64,000 bases of DNA from DATHTS01 sp041940425. Its GTDB lineage: Bacteria > Acidobacteriota > Blastocatellia > Pyrinomonadales > Pyrinomonadaceae. Positions 34,401 through 40,706 of this stretch are shown here, in pieces. A program made the translations under genes and the position numbers. Position 1 is the stretch's first letter. Each line of letters begins with the position of its first letter. The stretch is taken from contig JBGTSF010000020.1 of NCBI GenBank assembly GCA_041940425.1, forward strand, positions 1-64,000, in the 5' to 3' direction. The notes below the pieces were generated by a model. It had not been told where the DNA came from. It saw only the letters and a program-made list of their open reading frames with translations, and did not search any database.

Positions 34401-36991
34401 GCCGCCTGACGGCGCAGGGAATTGGCGCGTTTTTCGATCTCGGAAACGATGTCGGTAATTCTGCCGAGATTTGTTTTGGCAGATTCAAGCCGCGCTTCGG
34501 CGGCGCGCTGACGCGTGCGGAATTTCGAGATTCCGGCGGCTTCTTCGATCAGCCCGCGGCGGTCGGCGGGCTTTGCCGAAAGTATCTGACCGATACGTCC
34601 CTGTTCGATCAGAGCGTAATGCGCGCCCGAAAGTCCCGTTCCGGCAAACAAATCCTGAATATCGCGCAGACGGCACGACTTGCCATTTAAAATGTATTCG
34701 CTCTCGCCCGACAGATACAAACGCCGACCGACCGAAACCGCTTCACCCGGCATAAAATCAAGCGCGACCGAACGCGGTCGCCAATGCCGTTTTACTTTCT
34801 TGACCTGAACCGTCTGCACCGACCCGACCTGCGCCGCCTGCGCCTTTTCGACTTCAACAACTTCTTCCGAATGAAAACCGTTGTCGTTAGTGCCGAGTGC
34901 TGAGTGCTGAGTGCTGAGTTCGTTTGTTTCGGCTTCACCTTCTTCTTCCGAAACTTCTTCAATCTCGACGGCGTTTTCGTCTATCGCGCTGAGGCTTTCG
35001 TCAATGTCTTCGAGTTCGGATTCTTCGATGTCGAATTCGGTTTCGTCGCGCACCAGATGCAGAATGACTTCCGCCATCCCGCTCGCGCTGCGTTTGCCCG
35101 TGCCTTGAAAAATAACGTCCTTCATTTCCTCGCCGCGCAGAGATTTCGCCTTCTGCTCGCCGAGAACCCAGCTAAACGCATCTGACACATTGCTGTTGTG
35201 AACGATAATATTTCCCGCGACAAAATTGTGAGTTTCATCAATGCTCAAATCATAAACCCACTCGTCCGTCGGTTCGATTTCTTCGACCGAAACTACTTCG
35301 TCCCAGTAAATATCGGAGTTTGCGAGAATATTTATTTGCTCTAAAACATTTTCAGCAGGTTTAGCATCATCGCTTAAAAACTGAATTTGTTCGATTACCT
35401 CATTCAAACCGTTTCTGCTTGCTTCGCAAACCTTTCCCGTATAAGCGGCAATTTTCGGAAACTCTTTGCGGTTCGGCTTAACTTTTACTTTGGCGAGTTT
35501 GACGGCTTCTCTGACCAGATCGGTCGCGCCGGGAATCAGGTCATTGTTCGGATTATCCGAAACTTTTAGATTTCTTAATTTTTCAATTTGAATTTTCTTT
35601 TTGCCTGAAAAGTTCAAATTGTCGGCAGTAGTTTTCAGATTTTTTGAGCCGTAGATCAAAACCGCATAATAATTTCTCTTGATTTTATTTTCGGTGTTTG
35701 AGGCGTATTTTTCTTTCGGTCGCAAATAAGCGTTTATGCCGAGTTGAAGCAGAAGGGAAACGACCTGACGGGCGAGAGTTTCGCTTGCCGTAATGTATTC
35801 GATATAGTTTAGATTTTTCCCGTTGCTTTTTTGCGGTCGGGCGCAGATGTATGCGTCGCCTTCGAATAAACCGGAAAGAAACGCCCATTTTATCGAATCT
35901 TCGGTAAGCAAAATCTGCGGCGGAATTTGTTTTTCAAATGAATTCGAATTTATTTTGAAGTCGAAAAGTTTTTCTAAAACGAGCGTCAGCGGCTTTGAAA
36001 ATATTATGTTGTCGGTCGCGTTTTCCTTGTATTGTTTGCGAAGCATTCCGACACCGAAAAGTTTTTTTGCCAGCCGTCCGTATTCGCGGTTGACCGCTCT
36101 ATCGGAATTAACAAACCAAACCGAATTGTCATTCGTGTTTCTGCCTTCGGCAATTAAAAGACCGAGAAATTTTGCAAGTTCGGGAGTAAAACTTTTCGGG
36201 ACATTAATATCTTTACCTTTGTTTGAGGCGATCCGGCTGTCAAAAGGAACTTCTTCGGAGCGAAAATTCGAGAGTTTATTCAGATGTGAAATATTTATCG
36301 CCTGTTTGTCCCGCAAACCTTTTATCGCGCTTAAAGGAACACCGGAGATTTTCGACCAATCGGTAAAGTTCCCGGATCGTTTTTGAAAATCATCCGTCCA
36401 ATTTTTTAGATTTTCGTCAAACGGAATATAAATTTTATCATCCGTTTCAAATAATCCGAGATAGTTTTCTTTGGAAAATAAAACGTCTTTTCTCTGTGTC
36501 GGCAGAAGCCTCGGAACGGCGATCTTTATTTTTTCTTTTATTTCATCGGCTCTCAGAGCGCGAACCCGCCCGCCGTCAATCGTAAACAGCGGATGATACG
36601 GCGTGGCTTCGATCTCGCGTCCCGATTTGGTTTTTATCCGCAAAAGTTTCGCGGTCGTTTCGCGTTTGATAAAGGCGGAAACGCGGCGCGGTTCTAATTT
36701 CAAAGTCGCCGGATTCATTGACAAAATTTCGATATTGTCGGGATTCTCGATTGCGGCAAGACCGTCCGTGTATTTTTCTCTGACAAACGATTTTTCGAGA
36801 GCCGATTCAACCAAATCCCTGATTTTTACTTCGCTTCCGTCGGCGAGAGTTATCAGCGTATCTCCGCTGACGCATTTGCCGCACCCATTCGGTCCGACGA
36901 TCGCGGTGATGCCGCTGTCGGTGAAGACGATTTCCGTATAATCGGCAAAGGATTTGAATCCGGTTAATTCGAGACGTTGAAGTTTAAACAT
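31490..36991 (-). CDS. smc: Chromosome segregation ATPase SMC precursor with intein in the Walker A motif
   Basis: The precursor is 1833 residues. The N-terminal ATPase half is MFKLQRLELTGFKSFAD..GPNGCGK, interrupted after Lys39 by a 560-residue intein and resuming with SNVSDAFSWVLGEQ. The spliced protein would be 1273 residues, longer than the usual roughly 1190. Part of the excess is an acidic, low-complexity insertion encoded near 34770-35060, between DEFDIEE and RRLYLSGESEYILNG. Coiled coils flank a hinge (APSVQKLFAEQ to FGGKLFVGG). The C-terminal LLSGGEKAMTA signature and FCLLDEVDAPLDD Walker B are intact. SMC condenses and segregates DNA. Splicing is required to restore the P-loop GPNGCGKS. 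The scpA and scpB genes are not in the window. Confidence 0.96.
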   Translation of the reverse strand: MFKLQRLELTGFKSFADYTEIVFTDSGITAIVGPNGCGKCVSGDTLITLADGSEVKIRDLVESALEKSFVREKYTDGLAAIENPDNIEILSMNPATLKLEPRRVSAFIKRETTAKLLRIKTKSGREIEATPYHPLFTIDGGRVRALRADEIKEKIKIAVPRLLPTQRKDVLFSKENYLGLFETDDKIYIPFDENLKNWTDDFQKRSGNFTDWSKISGVPLSAIKGLRDKQAINISHLNKLSNFRSEEVPFDSRIASNKGKDINVPKSFTPELAKFLGLLIAEGRNTNDNSVWFVNSDRAVNREYGRLAKKLFGVGMLRKQYKENATDNIIFSKPLTLVLEKLFDFKINSNSFEKQIPPQILLTEDSIKWAFLSGLFEGDAYICARPQKSNGKNLNYIEYITASETLARQVVSLLLQLGINAYLRPKEKYASNTENKIKRNYYAVLIYGSKNLKTTADNLNFSGKKKIQIEKLRNLKVSDNPNNDLIPGATDLVREAVKLAKVKVKPNRKEFPKIAAYTGKVCEASRNGLNEVIEQIQFLSDDAKPAENVLEQINILANSDIYWDEVVSVEEIEPTDEWVYDLSIDETHNFVAGNIIVHNSNVSDAFSWVLGEQKAKSLRGEEMKDVIFQGTGKRSASGMAEVILHLVRDETEFDIEESELEDIDESLSAIDENAVEIEEVSEEEGEAETNELSTQHSALGTNDNGFHSEEVVEVEKAQAAQVGSVQTVQVKKVKRHWRPRSVALDFMPGEAVSVGRRLYLSGESEYILNGKSCRLRDIQDLFAGTGLSGAHYALIEQGRIGQILSAKPADRRGLIEEAAGISKFRTRQRAAEARLESAKTNLGRITDIVSEIEKRANSLRRQAAKTRRYKILREELRVLLKNVYAAEGKHLSNALDEIETKLDEATKLERKLFAEVSEKEDEFRRATAEARALEENLSDIRARHAENLLERDRASREQRYQEEQIQNIKQRSAVLQGEIEATKERVKEIKSEIERLSKEEKSERDSAGKAGIALSDAEKKYQAKLADVNETDAELETVRGELLQHTAAVERFAEIERQLENTVERLQERAEGLRREGVRAEETYNEHKKESEDLEKSLSGERKKIEKFHAEKQTILQSISEARTNLQSAETNSKLVREEFSAKKHRLETLRELDEKRAVFAPSVQKLFAEQKRIGVKFNGTLADHFTVEEKAEKAVENLFGAYLQAVIVETEKDALKTIEFLNQNKFGRVAILVFNAKAQSGKDAKVNKKGKESVMNLLGVSSDLANMLAEIFPREMSAEFVENFKKSKIKPNENFVSSDGDLNFGGKLFVGGKAHTNEKNFSLLAFKRELRELDSAVQKFSKEIERAEKESEKARKVLAEKEEKLVDLQSLIVKVERELHAQEVQAKSLAQEIERAMRHSKVVADENAQIEKEIADITAKKKSAAENAKNAEKARKAADEKMAKINSKLAEARRKLEDENIILNEKRTLAATSEERRRSAAGALRRVENERAELESRLTRFEQEIKENDQKLKSLGELSADLKTRIASAADEQIQEQTELKEATESLKAAREKSDKESNELAELNKRTAEARNERAALEIRQTETITRLQNLNENCSRDLNLSFVELVENLEIPEDFELESSLSEAQSLRDKLENFGAINMLALEELAEVEERFNFLTAQRQDIIDGIFAAEAALKEIKRRSREKFREAFKAINENFTEFFIELFGGGRGEMTLLEADDVLEAGIEIVAQPPGKRLQNILLLSGGEKAMTAIALVLAIFKYRPAPFCLLDEVDAPLDDANVGRFVNKIADMSERTQFIVITHNKRTMEAARALYGVTMQEAGVSKVVSVKFE
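34895..34919. repeat. 7-bp GAGTGCT tandem repeat inside smc
   Basis: About 3.6 copies of GAGTGCT lie within the low-complexity insertion of smc and encode LSTQHSAL on the minus strand. Three 7-bp units equal 21 bp, so copy number changes in threes keep the frame. Confidence 0.75.
35195..36874 (-). other. LAGLIDADG-type intein within smc
   Basis: The intein is 560 residues (precursor residues 40-599). Block A begins CVSGDTLITLADGSEVKIRD with Cys1. Block B has TPYHPL (Thr91, His94). The homing endonuclease carries two LAGLIDADG helices, LGLLIAEG at intein residues 237-244 and LSGLFEGDA at 333-341. Blocks F and G end in DLSIDETHNF and NIIVHN with His559 and Asn560. The +1 extein residue is Ser. 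All residues of a class 1 intein are present, so splicing activity is expected. The DNA appears more AT-rich than the flanking smc exteins, consistent with acquisition by homing. Confidence 0.96.
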
Positions 36992-37113
36992 TTTCTTGTG
37001 TTACAGGGGCTGTAGTAGCACTATATTTTGTGTTTTTTGCCCTGTTTAGTCAAATCGAAACGCCTCCTTGGGAATGATTTAAAAAACGGGATCTGTTTCA
37101 AAAAACAGTAGAG

Positions 37114-37314
37114 ACATTTATCGCGTAGCGATTTAATGAGTTTAGCCGTGTAATTTATTGCACGGAAAAATAACAAGTATTGATGCTTGTCGCGTTAGCG
37201 ACAACTGAATATCTTTAATCAGTCATCGCTGACGCGATGCGAATGCTTTCGATCAATTTACCGTGCAATAAATTACACGGCTAAACTCTAATGCCGCTAA
37301 CGCGGCGGAAATGT
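37114..37314. mobile_element. 201-bp palindromic MITE/REP-like element
   Basis: Perfect 28-bp inner arms at 37138-37165 and 37261-37288 are built of GAGTTTAGCCGTGTAATTTA. Imperfect outer arms run from ACATTT at 37114 to AAATGT at 37314. Between the arms lie CGCGTTAGCGAC and CATCGCTGACGCGATG mini-palindromes, giving a cruciform with side branches. No ORF is inside. It sits upstream of a promoter for the next plus-strand gene. A non-autonomous element or a structured RNA are both possible; no flanking target duplication is obvious. Confidence 0.7.
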
Positions 37315-37385
37315 ATTTTTGATACGAGCTTGATAAAAAAAAAGTCCCGTTTTTTTCGGAAAAAAAGGCGGCATAAAAAAAACTG

Positions 37386-37414
37386 TTGACAAAAACACCT
37401 ACTCAAACTAAAGT
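37386..37414 (+). promoter_or_regulatory. Sigma-70-like promoter
   Basis: A-tract, then TTGACA at 37386-37391, a 17-bp spacer and TAAAGT at 37409-37414. The start site would be about 40 nt before ATG 37462. Confidence 0.6.
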
Positions 37415-37461
37415 TCAGATAATCTTTTATAAAGATAAATAAAATTTAGAGGTTAAACATT

Positions 37462-38040
37462 ATGCGTTTCAATTCAAAACACACATTTTTCACACTCCTT
37501 TTCTGTCTGCTTTTGACGGCGGTTTCGGTGTCGGCTCAAAAAGACGGGGACAAAAATCTTTCGATTACTTTTCCCGAAGTTGACGGCTGGGAAAAAGGCG
37601 ACGTTACGACCTATCCGATTCCCGAACTCGGCTACAGCGTCAGTTATCAATCCGAGGAAGGCGGAAAAGTAACGGTTTACGTCTATAACGGCGGCAACAA
37701 AAAGATCGCCGACGGCATTGAAGATAAGATCGTCAAAAAACAGATCGAACAAGCCGCCGGCGACATCGAGGCGTTCGGTGAAAGAGGGACATACCAAAAC
37801 GTGAAGAAGATCAAAGACGACACCGTCACGCTCGGCGGCGCAAACGGCAAGGTCAAAGCTCTCTATAAACTCTACACCTTCGAAATTCGCGGCGATGAGG
37901 TCGAATCGGAAATCTACCTTTTCGGTCATCAAAACAATTTCATCAAGATCAGAGCCACCCGTCTGAAAAGCGTTGACGGCGCGGAAAACGCGGACATGAA
38001 AAAACTGCTCGCGGAAATAGACAAATTATTTTCAAAATAA
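37462..38040 (+). CDS. Secreted protein of unknown function
   Basis: The product is 192 residues with a signal peptide (FFTLLFCLLLTAVSVSAQ). The mature part alternates beta strands and charged helices (TFPEVDGWEKGDVTTYPIPELGYSVSY, KVTVYVYNGGNKKIADG, IYLFGHQNNFIKIRATR). It is possibly a periplasmic single-domain protein; the family is not recognised. AGAGG precedes the ATG. It has its own promoter and terminator, so it is a single-gene unit. Confidence 0.7.
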   Translation: MRFNSKHTFFTLLFCLLLTAVSVSAQKDGDKNLSITFPEVDGWEKGDVTTYPIPELGYSVSYQSEEGGKVTVYVYNGGNKKIADGIEDKIVKKQIEQAAGDIEAFGERGTYQNVKKIKDDTVTLGGANGKVKALYKLYTFEIRGDEVESEIYLFGHQNNFIKIRATRLKSVDGAENADMKKLLAEIDKLFSK

Positions 38041-38067
38041 TCCGGGCAAAATTCTTGTATAAATTCG

Positions 38068-38103
38068 AAAAAGAGAGGTTATAAAGTCAATCTCTCTTTT
38101 TTT
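38068..38103 (+). terminator. Terminator after the secreted protein gene
   Basis: AAAAAGAGAG at 38068-38077 pairs with CTCTCTTTTT at 38092-38101, followed by more T, 28 bp after the stop. Confidence 0.85.
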
Positions 38104-38120
38104 GCTTTGAAAAAAAAATA

Positions 38121-38149
38121 TTGACATAACCTCCGCATTCAATTACCTT
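38121..38149 (+). promoter_or_regulatory. Sigma-70-like promoter
   Basis: An A8 tract, then TTGACA at 38121-38126, a 17-bp spacer and TACCTT at 38144-38149. It gives a leader of about 50 nt for the gene at 38206. Confidence 0.55.
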
Positions 38150-38205
38150 AGCAGTTGAAATTTCCAAAAATTTCATATCTCAATAATCCCTAGGAGGACT
38201 CCTGT

Positions 38206-38931
38206 ATGTCTGAACAAGGTCATGCCAAGAATCTGGCACACTTTTCACAGCATATTATTATCGTTACGTCTTTCGGCGCGCAGTATAATCCGGGAAACCC
38301 GAAGATCGGGATACCGTTTCTGCAAACCAAAAAGACGGCATCGCAAGCCGCGTTTGACGCGGTCATACCGAAGGCGACCGCCGAAGCCAACGCGATCAAC
38401 GCGCGGCAGGCGGCGTTCGAGCCTTTGGACAAACTCGTTACCCGCATCAACGCGGCGGCGGCGGCGGTCATCGAGGACGAAGCGTTTCTCAATGACCTGC
38501 GCGAGATCACCCGCAAACTGCAGGGCAGACGCGCTTCCGAAGCGGTCAAGGACGATCCGGCGACGGCGGGCATTGACGAATCGGAAAAGAGCCATTCGGC
38601 TTCGCAGATGAGCTTTGACAATCGCATCGCCAATTTCGCGGCATTGATTGACCTGCTCAAATCGAAAGCCGAATACGCGCCGAACGAGTCGGAACTGCAA
38701 ACGGCAACGCTCGAAGCGATGCTGGCGGAAATGCAGGCGACCAACACCGCCGCCATAACCGCCATCGCCGAAGCCCGCGCCGCGCGCGCCAACCGCGACG
38801 AAGTGTTATACAACGACACGGACGGTTTGCATATTCTGGACGAGCTGATCAAAAAATACGTCAAAAGCGTCTTCGGCGCGGACAGTTCGCAATACCAACA
38901 ATTGCGGGCTTTAGAAATCAGAAAGCCCTAG
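38206..38931 (+). CDS. Helix-rich protein of unknown function
   Basis: The product is 241 residues, Ala-rich and almost wholly helical after a short N-terminal segment (HIIIVTSFGAQYNPGNPKIGIPFLQTKK). It has no signal peptide. Long heptad-like stretches (AIIDEAFLN-type and MLAEMQATNTAAITAIAEARAARANRDEVLY) suggest a coiled coil. A strong AGGAGG site precedes the ATG. The family is not recognised. GC content is high, in contrast to the AT-rich gene that follows 145 bp downstream, so the two were probably not acquired together. Confidence 0.75.
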   Translation: MSEQGHAKNLAHFSQHIIIVTSFGAQYNPGNPKIGIPFLQTKKTASQAAFDAVIPKATAEANAINARQAAFEPLDKLVTRINAAAAAVIEDEAFLNDLREITRKLQGRRASEAVKDDPATAGIDESEKSHSASQMSFDNRIANFAALIDLLKSKAEYAPNESELQTATLEAMLAEMQATNTAAITAIAEARAARANRDEVLYNDTDGLHILDELIKKYVKSVFGADSSQYQQLRALEIRKP

Positions 38932-39075
38932 CGCGAAAGGCAACAGGACGTAAAAAATTGAAGCGCGAATGTAAAAAGTTGGCGTAATACTGAAAGTGTG
39001 AGTTTAAAAACCGTAATCACAACTGTTAGCTATAAAGAGTATTTTTTATAGTAATCTTATTTAATTGAAACAAAT

Positions 39076-40194
39076 ATGAAGAAAGTAACTATATCGAAGA
39101 AACAAGATAGATTTTTAAGTGAATTTTTGAAAACAAAGACATTGATGGATTTAATGCCATACTATGTTACATCTGTTTCTAAAAGCATTGATATTTATTC
39201 TATTCTTCCATCTGATTTAATCAATAAACTAAAAGAAAAATTTGAAACTTTTCAATATGCTGTTGGGACTGAAATAACTGATAGCGAAAAGGAATTTACC
39301 GAAGATGAGATTATTAGATACCTTTCAGGGTTATCAGATCAAGAATTTTTAATTCGCTATATTTATTCACTTAAAGGAGATGATTTCGATATTAATCGAA
39401 TTTCAAAGAAAATTATTAATGAATCTTTAGAAATGCTTGAAGAACTTCGACAGATAATTACAGGTAAGAACGGTTTGTTTAGTAAAGATTTCGATTTGGA
39501 AGGTTATGTAGATCAATTTATTTATTCTATCGGGGGTATGCGTGTTACTGATTTAGTTGATTACGATGCCTCAAAAATGCCAGATAATGCAGATTACTAC
39601 TTTTCAAAAGTGGATGTAATTGTTGAATTAAAAACAATTCAAACAGACCATCTAAAAAAAAAGATAGATAAAATAGAGGACCAAAAAAACAAGATACTTC
39701 AAATTGCTAGAATCGTTCCCTTCAAAAATCTAGATAGAAAGCTTGCACAAGTAGAATTTAATATTATGAGGAACTCACTGGTAACTGCCACGAAAACTGC
39801 TAACAAACAAATAAAACTTACACGACACATTTTGAAAAAGCCCAATGCTAAAGGCGTTGTATTTTACATAAATGATGGGTTTTATAGTATCAATCCATTT
39901 GAAATGATTGAACTTTTATGGAATCCGATTACACGAGATTTTTCAGGTATTGACGGCATTTTTTGGGCGAATTTTAGGCGACTCGCAAATATGAAAGATG
40001 ATCCAGACCATAAATATTTTATTTTTGATCAACGCACGCGAGATCAAGTTCCACAATATTTCAGAGATTTTGTTAATTTTTTTGGCGCGGCATGGCTTAA
40101 CTACCCTTATGCGTTAGTAGGTAATAGACCTGATAGACATATTATTTCTGATGATCCTAACAATCTTAGAAAGGCATCGTTCCAAAACATTTAA
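39076..40194 (+). CDS. AT-rich orphan gene with possible PD-(D/E)XK nuclease motif
   Basis: The product is 372 residues. The codon usage (AAA, ATT, TTA, GAT) and base composition are clearly more AT-rich than every neighbour, indicating horizontal transfer. The central segment PDNADYYF..VDVIVELKTIQ places Asp and Glu-x-Lys as in PD-(D/E)XK nucleases. The N-terminal 130 residues are helical and charged; the C-terminal part contains GVVFYINDGFYSINP and FGAAWLNYPYAL. There is no signal peptide or membrane helix. I do not recognise a named family. A DNA-cutting defence role is only an inference: no methyltransferase or partner is adjacent. A long hairpin and a 21-bp array follow downstream. Confidence 0.75.
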   Translation: MKKVTISKKQDRFLSEFLKTKTLMDLMPYYVTSVSKSIDIYSILPSDLINKLKEKFETFQYAVGTEITDSEKEFTEDEIIRYLSGLSDQEFLIRYIYSLKGDDFDINRISKKIINESLEMLEELRQIITGKNGLFSKDFDLEGYVDQFIYSIGGMRVTDLVDYDASKMPDNADYYFSKVDVIVELKTIQTDHLKKKIDKIEDQKNKILQIARIVPFKNLDRKLAQVEFNIMRNSLVTATKTANKQIKLTRHILKKPNAKGVVFYINDGFYSINPFEMIELLWNPITRDFSGIDGIFWANFRRLANMKDDPDHKYFIFDQRTRDQVPQYFRDFVNFFGAAWLNYPYALVGNRPDRHIISDDPNNLRKASFQNI

Positions 40195-40325
40195 AAATCA
40201 TTGTTCGTCAGGCGGCACAGCCGCGAAAAACAGACTTTTTTTTATTTTTGGAGAATGAACCGCGCGCATAACGCGAAAAGACACGAAGAAAATTTATTTG
40301 GAGCAGATCTCAGATTAATGCGATA

Positions 40326-40401
40326 CAGGCGGAAACGCGACCGTTAGGGAGCGTGTTCTTTACGTTGAAAACACGCTCCCTGGCGGTCGCGTTTCCGCCT
40401 G
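40326..40401. repeat. 30-bp-stem hairpin with T-tract
   Basis: Outer arms 40326-40343 and 40384-40401 (CAGGCGGAAACGCGACCG and complement) and inner arms 40346-40357 and 40370-40381 (AGGGAGCGTGTT and complement) are both perfect, with a 2x2 internal loop and a 12-base apex. TTTTT follows at 40402. It is a strong terminator-like structure 130 bp after the AT-rich gene, and its high GC shows it belongs to the host rather than to that gene. Confidence 0.8.
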
Positions 40402-40419
40402 TTTTTGGGCAAAGCCGGT

Positions 40420-40632
40420 TGGAATAACCTTCCGCACGGTTGGAATGGGTTTCCGCACGGATGGAATTGCCGTCCGCACGATTGGAACTTGTTTCCGCAC
40501 GGTTGGAATGACCTTCCGCACGCATGGAATGACCTTCCGCACGGTTAAAACGACCTTCCGCACGGATGGATGAGGCTTCCGCACGGTTGGAATGAGCCTC
40601 CGCACAGTTGGGATGAGCTTCCGCACGGGTTT
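40420..40632. repeat. Degenerate 21-bp tandem array (TTCCGCACGGTTGGAATGA)
   Basis: About ten units of TTCCGCACGGTTGGAATGACC with period 20-22 bp and frequent substitutions. ORFs read through it on the minus strand as RKVIPTV or SNRAEGH heptapeptide repeats in two frames, which is a by-product of the period rather than evidence of coding. Confidence 0.85.
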
Positions 40633-40652
40633 TTCGGGCGGGATTTATTGAA

Positions 40653-40680
40653 AAAGCCCTGCAAATGCTCGCAGGGCTTT
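40653..40680 (-). terminator. Terminator of the tetraether-synthase-like gene
   Basis: AAAGCCCTGC at 40653-40662 pairs with GCAGGGCTTT at 40671-40680. On the minus strand it ends in TTTTT, 27 bp after the stop. Confidence 0.85.
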
Positions 40681-40706
40681 GGTCGTTTTTGAATTGAATG
40701 TCCGAA

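Noticed and set aside
40310..40626. Minus-strand ORFs encoding heptapeptide repeats
   Set aside because: Open in two overlapping frames because the period is a multiple of three; no ribosome binding site, and the array is degenerate at DNA level without a protein bias.
40420..40632. Tandem array considered as a CRISPR array
   Set aside because: The units are contiguous and degenerate at 21 bp, without alternating unique spacers, and no cas gene is present.
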